NCBI GenBank assembly: GCA_019115685.1
Contig: DXDC01000377.1
Location: 1 to 8,923 of the forward strand
Origin: Candidatus Agrococcus pullicola
GTDB taxonomy: Bacteria; Actinomycetota; Actinomycetes; Actinomycetales; Microbacteriaceae
Length of the DNA: 8,923 bases
Reading direction: 5' to 3'
Under the pieces are notes generated by a model. That model did no database searches, was not told the DNA's origin, and saw nothing but the letters and a program-made list of their open reading frames with translations. Made by a program: the position numbers and the translations under genes. Positions within the stretch are counted from its first letter, which is position 1; the number at the start of each line of letters is the position of its first letter. Shown piece by piece: positions 1 to 6,100 of the stretch.

Positions 1-303
1 GCATCCATTTCGACCGCGTTCCGTGCGGCTCGACGCGCCGGCACCGTTGCGCAGGTCGGTATGGTGCCCGATGAGCCACGCCCGGTCAACCTCGCCCCCT
101 GCATTTCGAAAGAGCTGCGTGTCTACGGCACGTTCAGATTCAAGGATGAGATCGACAGGGCCATCGAGCTGCTCGCGCAGAATCCCGGCATCGAGCGTGT
201 GATCACGCACGAGTTCTTAGCGGACGACACCGTGGAGCTGTTCGCGACGGCGAAAGACTCTGCGGTTTCCGGGAAAGTCGTCGCTGCGGTGTGGCCCGAC
301 TAG
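1..303 (+). CDS. Zinc-dependent alcohol dehydrogenase, L-idonate 5-dehydrogenase-like (3' part only)
   Basis: The reading frame is open from the first base, so the gene begins upstream of the window; only the last 100 residues are present. The ATG at 61 is internal, because the residues before it (GTVAQVG) continue the end of the Rossmann domain of medium-chain dehydrogenases. The segment KELRVYGTFRF followed by an amphipathic helix and the end SGKVVAAVW matches the C-terminal catalytic lobe of L-idonate 5-dehydrogenase and sorbitol/threonine dehydrogenase relatives, where GSFRF sits at the same place. Such enzymes oxidise a secondary hydroxyl of a sugar acid or polyol with NAD(P) in the cytosol. 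The zinc and nucleotide sites are outside the window, so substrate and cofactor cannot be judged. It ends 3 bases from the end of the convergent exporter gene, leaving no room for a terminator between them. Family confidence is good; idonate specificity is a guess. Confidence 0.85.
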   Translation, partial: ASISTAFRAARRAGTVAQVGMVPDEPRPVNLAPCISKELRVYGTFRFKDEIDRAIELLAQNPGIERVITHEFLADDTVELFATAKDSAVSGKVVAAVWPD

Positions 304-306
304 CGT

Positions 307-1749
307 TCATTCGCCGTCCGGCAACTCCCGCAGCCGCCAGAAGGGGCCGAGCACGACGAACAGGGCCGCGAACAGCTGCCCGATCGCGCCGATCCACATC
401 GTCGCGACGACGCCGACTCCCGAACCGAGAGCACCGGACAACAGCGCCGCCACCGGCATGACGCCCCAGACGCAGAAGCGAATCGAAGCGTTCATGCGCC
501 CTAAGAGCCGGCTCGGCGTAATTCGCTGACGGAACGTCACTTGCGTGATGTTGTAGAGCAGAATCGTGAAGCTCGCGACGAACCCCTGCGCGACGAGCAG
601 CCAGAAGGCGATGGCGGGGAACATTGCGGCGATTGGCAGCATGCAGGCGATGACGGAGAACGCGATCGCGCTGATCGGGATCGCGCGGGCCTCCCCTATC
701 CAGCGCACGATCCACGGTGTGGCCATGGCCCCGACAAGCCCGCCTACGGCGCCCAGCGAGAAAATGATGCCCATGGCGGCGGCGGTGAGCCCGAGTTCTC
801 GCAAGAGGAAGACCGGCAGCATCGTGAAAGAGACGGTGTTGAAGAAGTTCGACGTTGCCGTCGTTCCGACGATTCTGCGCATGAACCTGTTTCCGAACAC
901 CCATGCTAGCCCCTCACGGATCTCTATCAGCACGGGTGCACGGTCCTCCGCATCGCGCACTTGCTCGTGATCGCGCGTGAACATGAGCGCAACCGCAGAG
1001 ACCAGGTAAGTACCGACGGTTGCGAGAATCGCCAACGGCGCTGTAATCACGCCGATCAGCCATCCACCAATGGCTGGGCCGCCGATGTTCGCAAGCTCGC
1101 GAGTCGCTTCCAGCTTCCCGTTGGCCTCCGCAATCTGATCACGACGCACGAGCGACGGAATGATGCTCTGGTAGGAGACGTCGAAGAACACGGTAGCGAC
1201 GCCGATGATCAGCGCAACGCCGTACAGGTGCCACATTTGCAGAAGGTCGAGCCACCAGAGCAGCGGCAGCATCGCCAAGGCCGCTGCCCGCACAATATCG
1301 GCCCAGATCATGACCTTGCGCTTGCGCATCCAATCGACCCAGGCGCCGGCGGGAAGCCCGACGACCAGGAACGCGGCAACCGCCGCGGCATTCAGCAGAC
1401 CAACCTGAAACTCGGTTGCGTGCAGCAGCAGCACGGCCATGACCGGAATCGCAAGGTCCGTTATCTGCGTGCCGACCTGCGCGAGCGCTTGGCCGCTCCA
1501 CATTGTGAGAAAGTTCCCGTCGAGCCAGAGCGAGCCGCCTCGAACCGGCGGACTCGCCTGTTCAGGGGCTTCACCCTGACGCAACCGGTCAGCCTCATCA
1601 GGCTTCGGCTGCGTAGCACCGGTTGACATCACACCCGCTTCGAGATGTTCGTGGTGCTCCCCAGCAGAAGAGAGCTCGGCGCCACGACCGCTCGCGTGAA
1701 CATTGCCACTGACCGAGTCGGGCGAATCCGCGCCTTCTGATTGAGGCAT
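307..1749 (-). CDS. MFS efflux transporter, EntS/MFS_3 type
   Basis: From the ATG at 1749 this is a 480-residue integral membrane protein with about 12 hydrophobic segments, of the major facilitator superfamily MFS_3 branch (enterobactin exporter EntS-like, drug or metabolite/H+ antiport). Visible hallmarks are a motif-A-like loop (GAWVDWMRKRKV) between helices 2 and 3, the cytoplasmic NGKLEATRELANIGGPAIGG segment near the middle, and RQRITPSRLLGRMNASIRF in the second half. Starts are ambiguous. An in-frame TTG at 1785 would add 12 residues but lies inside the promoter. ATG at 1749 sits 7 bases after a -10 element and fits a leaderless mRNA. ATG at 1629 would remove 40 polar residues and give a more usual length of 440. 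The N-terminal ~68 residues are hydrophilic and low in complexity, with a short HH.H cluster. The gene is divergent from an ArsR-like regulator that probably controls it. The substrate is unknown. Confidence 0.9.
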   Translation of the reverse strand: MPQSEGADSPDSVSGNVHASGRGAELSSAGEHHEHLEAGVMSTGATQPKPDEADRLRQGEAPEQASPPVRGGSLWLDGNFLTMWSGQALAQVGTQITDLAIPVMAVLLLHATEFQVGLLNAAAVAAFLVVGLPAGAWVDWMRKRKVMIWADIVRAAALAMLPLLWWLDLLQMWHLYGVALIIGVATVFFDVSYQSIIPSLVRRDQIAEANGKLEATRELANIGGPAIGGWLIGVITAPLAILATVGTYLVSAVALMFTRDHEQVRDAEDRAPVLIEIREGLAWVFGNRFMRRIVGTTATSNFFNTVSFTMLPVFLLRELGLTAAAMGIIFSLGAVGGLVGAMATPWIVRWIGEARAIPISAIAFSVIACMLPIAAMFPAIAFWLLVAQGFVASFTILLYNITQVTFRQRITPSRLLGRMNASIRFCVWGVMPVAALLSGALGSGVGVVATMWIGAIGQLFAALFVVLGPFWRLRELPDGE

Positions 1750-1793
1750 GTCAATCAGTCTGCCCCACTGATTGGGATTTGTCAATCACTCTG
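1750..1793. promoter_or_regulatory. Three-half-site operator between exporter and ArsR-like regulator
   Basis: CAATCAGT at 1752-1759 and ACTGATTG at 1767-1774 form a perfect 8-7-8 inverted repeat. A third copy, CAATCACT at 1783-1790 (one mismatch), again faces the middle one. The outer two are part of a 13-base direct repeat, GTCAATCA(G/C)TCTG, at 1750-1762 and 1781-1793. Half-site centres are about 15-16 bases apart, so successive sites lie roughly one and a half turns apart. The array covers both divergent promoters, as expected for autoregulation by the winged-helix protein encoded at 1808. Confidence 0.6.
1757..1785 (-). promoter_or_regulatory. Promoter of the MFS exporter gene
   Basis: On the minus strand a consensus -35 TTGACA (1785-1780) is separated by exactly 17 bases from CAGACT (1762-1757). 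The exporter ATG at 1749 follows 7 bases later, where transcription would begin, so the mRNA is probably leaderless. The -10 element overlaps one operator half-site and the -35 overlaps another. Confidence 0.6.
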
Positions 1794-1801
1794 ACTAGAC
1801 T
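1772..1801 (+). promoter_or_regulatory. Promoter of the ArsR-like regulator gene
   Basis: TAGACT at 1796-1801 is 6 bases before the ATG at 1808, the geometry of a leaderless actinobacterial gene; TTGGGA at 1772-1777 lies 18 bases upstream as a weak -35. There is no credible Shine-Dalgarno sequence before the ATG. The promoter overlaps the divergent exporter promoter almost completely. Confidence 0.5.
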
Positions 1802-1807
1802 GAGGTC

Positions 1808-2308
1808 ATGGACATCGAACAGGAACGGATGCGCGCTCTGAGTTCACCCCTGCGGCTGCGAGTACTTCGACTCTGCCAGGAACCCCGCACCAACAAGGAA
1901 CTCGCGGAGCTGCTGGGCGTGAATCCGGGAACCATGCTCCATCACGTGCGAACACTCGTCAGAACTGGGTTTCTCGAAGCACAGGCCGATCGATCCGGCT
2001 CACAGGGCGCTCGCGAAGTTCCGTATCGAGCAACCGGGCTTTCCTGGAAGACTCCGCTGCCCCGTGGATCGCGTGTCCTCTTCGAGGTTTTCACGCAGCA
2101 AGTAGCGAATCTGCAGCCAGATGACGATCTGGACACGACTTGGCTGGGGCTTCGGCTGAATGAACAGCATCGAGAAGAGCTGGCGCAACGACTCCACGAT
2201 CTCGCGAACGAGTTCAAGGAGCGCGACCCCGATCCGGACGGCGAACCGTATTCACTGTTCACGGCTTTCCATCCCGATCGAACTTCTCCGCAAGATCGTG
2301 ACAACTGA
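1808..2308 (+). CDS. ArsR-like winged-helix transcriptional regulator
   Basis: This is a 166-residue cytosolic DNA-binding protein. Residues ~8-60 form the winged helix: the sequence LSSPLRLRVLRLC at the start, then NKELAELLGVNPGTMLHHVRTLVRTGFLEA as helix-turn-helix plus wing. The C-terminal half (about residues 85-135) is predicted helical, ending in a charged DLANEFKERDPDPDGE stretch, and is typical of the longer ArsR-type repressors often found next to MFS transporters rather than of the short metal sensors. The ELCVCDL metal site of the ArsR metal sensors is absent, so a small-molecule ligand is more likely than a metal. It starts leaderless at 1808. It is divergent from the exporter and very likely represses that gene and itself through the half-sites between them; this is inferred from the layout. 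The ligand is unknown. Confidence 0.88.
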   Translation: MDIEQERMRALSSPLRLRVLRLCQEPRTNKELAELLGVNPGTMLHHVRTLVRTGFLEAQADRSGSQGAREVPYRATGLSWKTPLPRGSRVLFEVFTQQVANLQPDDDLDTTWLGLRLNEQHREELAQRLHDLANEFKERDPDPDGEPYSLFTAFHPDRTSPQDRDN

Positions 2309-2351
2309 CCTCCCCTTCTTTCAGGGCTGGTCAATGCAGAGCTCGACGGGG

Positions 2352-2373
2352 CGCCCGTTCGGCCATCCGGGCG
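2352..2373. terminator. Weak hairpin between convergent genes
   Basis: CGCCCG (2352-2357) and CGGGCG (2368-2373) can form a six-base GC stem with a 10-base loop, midway between the ends of the ArsR-like gene (2308) and the response-regulator gene (2383). There is no clear T-run on either side, so this is only a candidate bidirectional terminator. Confidence 0.25.
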
Positions 2374-2382
2374 ATCTTCTCG

Positions 2383-3042
2383 CTACTTCCCCGGGCTGAT
2401 GAGACCCGACTCATAACCGATCACCACGAGCTGCGCGCGGTCCCTGGCATGCAACTTTGCGAGAAGCCGGCTGACATACGTTCGGGCCGTTGCGGGGCTC
2501 AGATGCAGGCTCTTCCCGACTTCTGCATTCGATTCGCCTCGTGCTACCCGTTCGAGCACCTCACGTTCCCGGTCGGTGAGACCCTCGAGCATTTCCGGTC
2601 GCACCGTTTTATCGATGCGCGCTCCCAGGTGACCGAGTACCTTCGTCGTGATTGCCGGAGACAGCAGGGACTCCCCGCTCACAACGACGCGTATGCCATC
2701 ACGAAGATCACCGGGGGCGACATCTTTCAGGAGATAGCCTGCGGCGCCCGCGCGAATTGCGGCAAGAACATTGTCATCCTCGTCGAAAGTCGTCAATACG
2801 ATCACGCGGACGTTCTCAAGCTTCGGGTCATTCGCGATGATCTCCGTGGCCGCGATCCCATCGAGGCGCGGCATCCGGATATCCATGAGCACGACGTCAG
2901 GACGATGTTGGCGAACGAGATCGACGCCGGCCCTCCCGTCTGCTGCCTCTGCAACGACTTCGAGGTCTTCGTCACGTTCCACGATCGAACGGAGCCCTGT
3001 ACGGACGAGCTCTTGATCGTCGACAAGGACAACTCGGATCAT
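2383..3042 (-). CDS. NarL/FixJ-family response regulator
   Basis: This 219-residue two-component regulator has a receiver domain at residues 1-120 with acidic pair D8/D9 (VLVDDQ), phosphoacceptor D54 (VLMDIRMP), switch threonines T84/T85 and lysine K106 (YLLKD). A LuxR-type helix-turn-helix follows at ~153-215 (GLTDREREVLERVARGESNAEV). All receiver residues needed for phosphorylation are present. In the recognition helix the usual ATVKTHVSR is ATARTYVSR, so the DNA target may differ from relatives. It is the second gene of a kinase-regulator operon: its ATG overlaps the kinase stop codon (ATGA), implying translational coupling, and AAGG 8 bases upstream can serve as ribosome-binding site. Its partner is the kinase at 3039-4208. 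Targets are not evident; the membrane protein divergent from the kinase is the nearest candidate. Confidence 0.95.
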   Translation of the reverse strand: MIRVVLVDDQELVRTGLRSIVERDEDLEVVAEAADGRAGVDLVRQHRPDVVLMDIRMPRLDGIAATEIIANDPKLENVRVIVLTTFDEDDNVLAAIRAGAAGYLLKDVAPGDLRDGIRVVVSGESLLSPAITTKVLGHLGARIDKTVRPEMLEGLTDREREVLERVARGESNAEVGKSLHLSPATARTYVSRLLAKLHARDRAQLVVIGYESGLISPGK

Positions 3043-4208
3043 GATGTAAGCCTTACAGGCATGGTCGCATTCACGGTGAATCCTTCCCCTGGAGCTGTAT
3101 GCATCTCGAATGTGCCGCCAAGCAGACGCACTCGTTCCGCCATTCCGGCGATGCCGTATCCGCTGGGCTCTTCAAGGTCGGAGCCGGCTCCGTCGTCGGC
3201 AACCGATACCAGCAAACTGTCGTGTTCGATCGAGATCCCTACCTTGATCTCTTGAGCCTTCGCGTGCCGAATGGTGTTCGTTATCGACTCCTGCACGACG
3301 CGATACGCAGCGACGTCGACGGTTGGCGAGAGCGCTGCCGAGCCGATATCGATGCGGGACTCCACACGGATCCCAGCGGAACGGCCTTCCTCGAGCACGG
3401 TTTCGATGTCTTCGAGCGTGTGAACGTGACGACCGTCGTCGCCATCCCGATCCGCCCGCAAGAGCCGGACCAAAGAGCGGAGTTCGCTGAGGGATGCGGT
3501 GCTCTGGTCTCGGATGCGCTCGAAGGCTGCTGCGACCGCTTCGTCGTCTCGGCCCACGGATTCGCCACCGGCTCCGGCATGCAGTGAGATCACCGACAGC
3601 GAGTGACCGATCGAGTCATGAAGCTCTCGCGAAATCCGTTCGCGTTCGCTCTGTACGCGCAATTCTGCCGAGCGCTCTACCTGCTCCCTTGTGAGACGGG
3701 TGATCTGGCGCTGTTGCCGAACGCTGATTCGACGGGATCGAATACCGAAGCCGAGCGCGATCGCGGCCGCGATTAGCCCGAGATTGACGACCGAGTCGAG
3801 ACCTAGAAGGTAACCGAGGGGTTGCGGATCATCACGGATTCTGAAGAACAGCGAAACGGCGAACACGAACGCTCCGGCAGCGATGGACCATCGTGTCCGC
3901 CCCGCTTCTGCGGCGGAGAAGAGCGCTGCCGTGACGGGGAGCGCAACGCCGATCGCCGGGAACTCCAAAATGTAATAGAGGAACATGCCGAGCACACTGA
4001 CGGTCAGAACAGTAAGCGGAAAACGCCTGCGCACCAGAAGCACCGCGCCGAAGCCCGCAGCGAATGCGTATGCGAGAAGGCTTGGGGTCTCCCCCGCGTC
4101 CGCTTGCGAGAGCGCAATCACAATGCCGAGAACAACCACCACGCCACCGGCGATGAGCGTATCAACGACCCACGGCGCCAGTCTGTCTTCCTCTTGCTGT
4201 GTCGTCAC
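3039..4208 (-). CDS. Sensor histidine kinase (HisKA_3 type)
   Basis: This is a 389-residue membrane kinase. Residues ~14-155 are hydrophobic and hold about five or six membrane segments with only short loops, so the sensor part is embedded in the membrane and has no extracellular domain. A coiled linker (~160-185) leads to the H-box RISRELHDSIGHSLSVISLH with phosphoacceptor H197. The ATPase domain shows the N-box QESITNTIRHA (307-317), G1 ADDGAG (337-342) and G2 GYGIAGMAERV (350-360). All catalytic motifs are present. The start is GTG at 4208; TAGACT ends 6 bases upstream and no Shine-Dalgarno is visible, so the transcript is probably leaderless. It overlaps the response-regulator gene by 4 bases and passes phosphate to that protein. 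The architecture resembles DesK/LiaS-like kinases that sense membrane or cell-envelope state; the actual signal is unknown. Confidence 0.95.
   Translation of the reverse strand: MTTQQEEDRLAPWVVDTLIAGGVVVVLGIVIALSQADAGETPSLLAYAFAAGFGAVLLVRRRFPLTVLTVSVLGMFLYYILEFPAIGVALPVTAALFSAAEAGRTRWSIAAGAFVFAVSLFFRIRDDPQPLGYLLGLDSVVNLGLIAAAIALGFGIRSRRISVRQQRQITRLTREQVERSAELRVQSERERISRELHDSIGHSLSVISLHAGAGGESVGRDDEAVAAAFERIRDQSTASLSELRSLVRLLRADRDGDDGRHVHTLEDIETVLEEGRSAGIRVESRIDIGSAALSPTVDVAAYRVVQESITNTIRHAKAQEIKVGISIEHDSLLVSVADDGAGSDLEEPSGYGIAGMAERVRLLGGTFEMHTAPGEGFTVNATMPVRLTS
3045..3057. repeat. Palindrome overlapping the response-regulator ribosome-binding site
   Basis: TGTAAG-C-CTTACA is a perfect 6-1-6 palindrome inside the last codons of the kinase gene. 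Read on the minus strand it contains the AAGG that is 8 bases before the response-regulator ATG. In mRNA it could form a small 5-bp hairpin hiding this site until ribosomes translating the kinase open it. It could equally be chance. Confidence 0.35.
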
Positions 4209-4214
4209 AGGTCA

Positions 4215-4243
4215 AGTCTAGGCAGCGCACTCACGTCGGTCAG
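4215..4243 (-). promoter_or_regulatory. Promoter of the kinase-response regulator operon
   Basis: On the minus strand CTGACC (4243-4238) and TAGACT (4220-4215) are separated by 17 bases. The GTG start at 4208 follows 6 bases after the -10, again leaderless geometry. The TAGACT hexamer is identical to the -10 of the ArsR-like gene. Confidence 0.55.
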
Positions 4244-4279
4244 GCCCCCGAAATCAGCTCGTCTGTCGCTTCTCGACGT

Positions 4280-4289
4280 AACTGCAGTT
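4280..4289. repeat. Ten-base palindrome in the kinase/membrane-protein intergenic region
   Basis: AACTGCAGTT is a perfect 10-base palindrome in the 152-base divergent region, upstream of both promoters. A site this short may be chance. It is a possible binding site for the response regulator, though NarL-type sites are usually more degenerate. Confidence 0.2.
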
Positions 4290-4360
4290 CGTGCCCGGAC
4301 GATTACGATCACGCACTCGGACGGATGCCTCGCGCCCGGCAGCTATCTACTGTCGAGAGC

Positions 4361-4795
4361 ATGAACAATAAACGCACGCTGCACTGGCCCCTTATCGTGG
4401 GGCTCGCGATCCTGGCTCTTGTCCGTCCGCTGACGCGAATCGTGACGGAACAGGCGGGAATCGAGCTGGGCCCAGCAGTTCCCATCTTCCTAACCGTTCT
4501 CGTATCCGCGGCATGGATATCGATCGTCGGTTTCAGCCGGAACGAGTCGCCCCTGCTCACCCTCCTGTTGGCCGGAATCGCATACGCAATCTTCGCGATT
4601 GGCCTGAGCGGGATCCTCTCCCCTGTCCTGAACGGCGAACTCCAGGGTCCGCTCGCGAATCCAATCGCGATCGCGCCCATGCTGCTGCTCAACGCAGCGT
4701 GGGGCCTTGCAGCGGGCGCACTCGCCATGCTGATCCAGCATCTGCGGCGCACGCAGCGTCGGCAGCAACAGGGCGCTACCCTGTCGAGCACCTGA
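4361..4795 (+). CDS. Four-helix membrane protein of unknown function
   Basis: I do not recognise a family. The 144-residue protein has four hydrophobic stretches (about residues 9-28, 37-58, 64-90 and 101-127), a basic N-terminus (NNKR) and a basic, Gln-rich tail (HLRRTQRRQQQG) that should face the cytoplasm. Helix 1 contains VRPLTRIV, two arginines within or beside the membrane segment, which is uncommon and may be functional. The start is chosen at ATG 4361 because TACTGT precedes it by 7 bases (leaderless geometry). An in-frame ATG at 4325 would add 12 residues. The open frame reaches further upstream, but that part overlaps the kinase promoter and is polar. It is divergent from the two-component operon and could be its target or accessory sensor; this is positional inference only. 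Its end converges on the flavin reductase with 28 bases between. Confidence 0.7.
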   Translation: MNNKRTLHWPLIVGLAILALVRPLTRIVTEQAGIELGPAVPIFLTVLVSAAWISIVGFSRNESPLLTLLLAGIAYAIFAIGLSGILSPVLNGELQGPLANPIAIAPMLLLNAAWGLAAGALAMLIQHLRRTQRRQQQGATLSST

Positions 4796-4796
4796 T

Positions 4797-4814
4797 CCCA
4801 GGTTCTCAACTGGG
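4797..4814. terminator. Candidate hairpin between convergent genes
   Basis: CCCAG (4797-4801) and CTGGG (4810-4814) form a five-base stem with an 8-base loop directly after the membrane-protein stop codon and just beyond the flavin reductase stop. There is no T-run, so it is a weak candidate for a shared terminator. Confidence 0.3.
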
Positions 4815-4823
4815 TGTCGCTCG

Positions 4824-5327
4824 CTAAGAAGCGAAGGACGCCGTCGTTCCGAAACCTCGATTCCAGCGCAGCAGCGGAGCCGCAGAAGCGCCGAGGCTGG
4901 CTTCAACGACCTCACCGACGATCAGCGTTTGATCATTCACCGGGGTGACGCTGCTCGTGCGACAGGTGAACGCGGCAAGTGCATCCGGCAGCCACAGCCC
5001 GCCTGAGGAGGCGGGCTCCGCGCCGGCGGCCCCCAGCGCAAGCAACCGCTCTTCGCGCGAAGTGTCCCTCGTGAGTTCCTCGACCAGGCCGTGATGGCCA
5101 GTCGACAGCACCGAAAGTGTCCAGGGCGCCCCTGCCAACATTGGAGGAAGCGCGTCTCTGCCGGAACCGACCGAGACCGCCAGTGCGAACGGGTCAACCG
5201 AGGCTGTCATGACCGAAGCCGCAATGAAGAACCTGTCGTGATCGCCGTCACGGACGCCCACGAGCGTGAGTCCGCTCCCGTAGCGCGAGAACGCCTCGTA
5301 GACTTCCTCGCGCGCTTTCGCTCCCAC
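4824..5327 (-). CDS. Flavin reductase (FMN-binding split-barrel) family protein
   Basis: From the GTG at 5327 the protein is 167 residues, the usual size for short-chain NAD(P)H:flavin oxidoreductases. The split-barrel core is visible as GSGLTLVGVRDGD (~17-29), FFIAASVMTASVDPFALAVSVG (~33-54), PWTLSVLST (~68-76), a WL..ALAAFTCR strand near 112-123, LIVGEVVEASLG (~135-146) and a final PLLRWNRGFG. The family's GDH signature near the end reads NDQ here, so nicotinamide handling may differ from the classic enzymes. The open frame continues upstream inside sodA, but that part lacks family similarity. The GTG at 5327 shares its G with the sodA stop codon (TAGTG), indicating coupled translation. No good Shine-Dalgarno precedes it. 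It is probably expressed with sodA and produces reduced flavin, or uses it for electron transfer to an unidentified partner. Confidence 0.85.
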   Translation of the reverse strand: MGAKAREEVYEAFSRYGSGLTLVGVRDGDHDRFFIAASVMTASVDPFALAVSVGSGRDALPPMLAGAPWTLSVLSTGHHGLVEELTRDTSREERLLALGAAGAEPASSGGLWLPDALAAFTCRTSSVTPVNDQTLIVGEVVEASLGASAAPLLRWNRGFGTTASFAS

Positions 5328-5941
5328 TACGGCAGCAGCTGCGACGACTGAGCGGAGGTGAGACGTGACGTGACGTCCTCCCAGTCGACGATGTTCCAGA
5401 AAGCCTTGACGTAGTCGGGCTTCACATTCTGGTAGTCGAGGTAGAAGGCGTGCTCCCACATGTCGAGCATCAGCAGCGGTACCGTCGCAACCGGCGCACC
5501 GTTCTGCTGGTCGTAGAACTGCTCGACGACCAGGCTGCTTCCCACGGGTTCGAACGCGAGCATGGCCCAGCCAGAACCCTGGATCGTCAGAGCGGCCTGC
5601 GTGAACTGCGCCTGGAACTTCTCGAAGTCGCCGAAGTGCTCGTCGATCGCCGCTGCTAGTTCTCCCTCCGGTCGGCCTTGGCCGTTCGGCGTCAGGTTCT
5701 TCCAGAAGATCGAGTGGTTGATGTGGCCTCCGAGGTTGAACTGGAGGTCTTTGAGCAGCTTTGGCGTTGTGCTGAAGTCCTCGTTCTCGCGAGCTTCGGC
5801 GAGCTTCTCTTTCGCCGTGTTCAGGCCCGTGACGTAGGTGTTGTGGTGCTTCGCGTGGTGCAGTTCCATGATTCGCCCGGAAATGTGCGGCTCAAGGGCG
5901 CCGTAGTCATAGCCCAGTTCCGGCAGTGTGTATTCGCTCAT
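5327..5941 (-). CDS. sodA: Superoxide dismutase, Mn/Fe family, Mn-like
   Basis: This 204-residue cytosolic enzyme disproportionates superoxide to oxygen and hydrogen peroxide. It is full length for the family. The metal ligands are H28 (in LHHAKHH), H76 ([10 protein letters not shown]), D160 and H164 ([11 protein letters not shown]). GGH before the second ligand and a Gln in the YDQQNG loop (residues 144-148) are features of manganese rather than iron enzymes; cambialistic use cannot be excluded. The ATG at 5941 follows AAAGGA with 10 bases between, and the product begins [19 protein letters not shown] as in other family members. Upstream is an ~80-base leader and a 19-bp-spacer promoter holding a SoxR-like dyad; soxR itself is the next gene upstream. 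The stop codon overlaps the start of the flavin reductase gene. Identity is certain; SoxR control is inferred from the promoter. Confidence 0.97.
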   Translation of the reverse strand: MSEYTLPELGYDYGALEPHISGRIMELHHAKHHNTYVTGLNTAKEKLAEARENEDFSTTPKLLKDLQFNLGGHINHSIFWKNLTPNGQGRPEGELAAAIDEHFGDFEKFQAQFTQAALTIQGSGWAMLAFEPVGSSLVVEQFYDQQNGAPVATVPLLMLDMWEHAFYLDYQNVKPDYVKAFWNIVDWEDVTSRLTSAQSSQLLP

Positions 5942-5951
5942 CGCTGGAGTG

Positions 5952-5957
5952 TCCTTT
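5952..5957 (-). promoter_or_regulatory. sodA ribosome-binding site
   Basis: AAAGGA on the minus strand lies 10 bases before the sodA ATG. It is one of few clear Shine-Dalgarno sequences in the window and fits a leadered transcript, unlike the leaderless neighbours. Confidence 0.6.
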
Positions 5958-5997
5958 CACAGGTTCGTTGGTCCGTATCTTCCACGGAGATGTCGGT

Positions 5998-6012
5998 CCT
6001 GCACAGTGCAGG
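5998..6012. repeat. 15-base perfect palindrome in the sodA leader
   Basis: CCTGCAC-A-GTGCAGG is a perfect 7-1-7 inverted repeat. It lies between the predicted transcription start of sodA (near 6023) and its ribosome-binding site, so it is within the transcribed leader. It could be a dimeric repressor site acting as a roadblock, or a 6-bp RNA hairpin with a CAG loop. I do not recognise it as a DtxR/IdeR iron box, which would be the common metal regulator site for sod genes. Confidence 0.5.
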
Positions 6013-6029
6013 TCGCCGACGCCAGTTCC

Positions 6030-6060
6030 ACGTTAAGACTTCAAGTGGTCTTTAAGTCAA
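6030..6060 (-). promoter_or_regulatory. sodA promoter with 19-bp spacer and SoxR-like operator
   Basis: On the minus strand TTGACT (6060-6055) and TAACGT (6035-6030) are separated by 19 bases, too long for normal sigma-factor contact but the hallmark of promoters activated by MerR-family proteins, including SoxR. Within it GACTTCAAG (6037-6045), four bases, and CTTTAAGTC (6050-6058) form a 9-4-9 dyad with one mismatch. The half-site TCAAGT is shared with the known SoxR box core (CCTCAAGTT). Transcription should start near 6023 and run into sodA. Confidence 0.7.
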
Positions 6061-6100
6061 CCCATGACGGACGTGGGCTATTCCGCGCCGACGCCGACGC

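Noticed and set aside
203..1626. Long open frames on both strands inside the exporter gene (for example 203-904 minus and 961-1626 plus)
   Set aside because: They are rich in Arg, Ala and Gly or Asp/His, lack any recognisable domain, and are out of frame with a clear membrane transporter; typical shadows in GC-rich DNA.
2449..3255. Plus-strand open frame of 268 codons opposite the response regulator and kinase end
   Set aside because: It mirrors a well-conserved two-component pair, has no domain signature, and runs through the overlap of the two genes.
4199..4360. Upstream extension of the small membrane protein to the start at 4199
   Set aside because: The extension would cover the kinase promoter and is polar with no membrane or domain character; ATG 4361 fits promoter geometry and helix position better.
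5328..5459. N-terminal extension of the flavin reductase to 5459, overlapping sodA by 133 bases
   Set aside because: The added residues ([15 protein letters not shown]...) are unlike the family and are antisense-free reading of sodA in another frame; the GTG at 5327 gives the normal family length.
5998..6012. Reading the sodA-leader palindrome as a DtxR/IdeR iron box or a zinc Zur box
   Set aside because: It lacks the TTAGG...CCTAA pattern of iron boxes and the TGA...TCA core of Zur boxes; no known regulator can be assigned from sequence alone.
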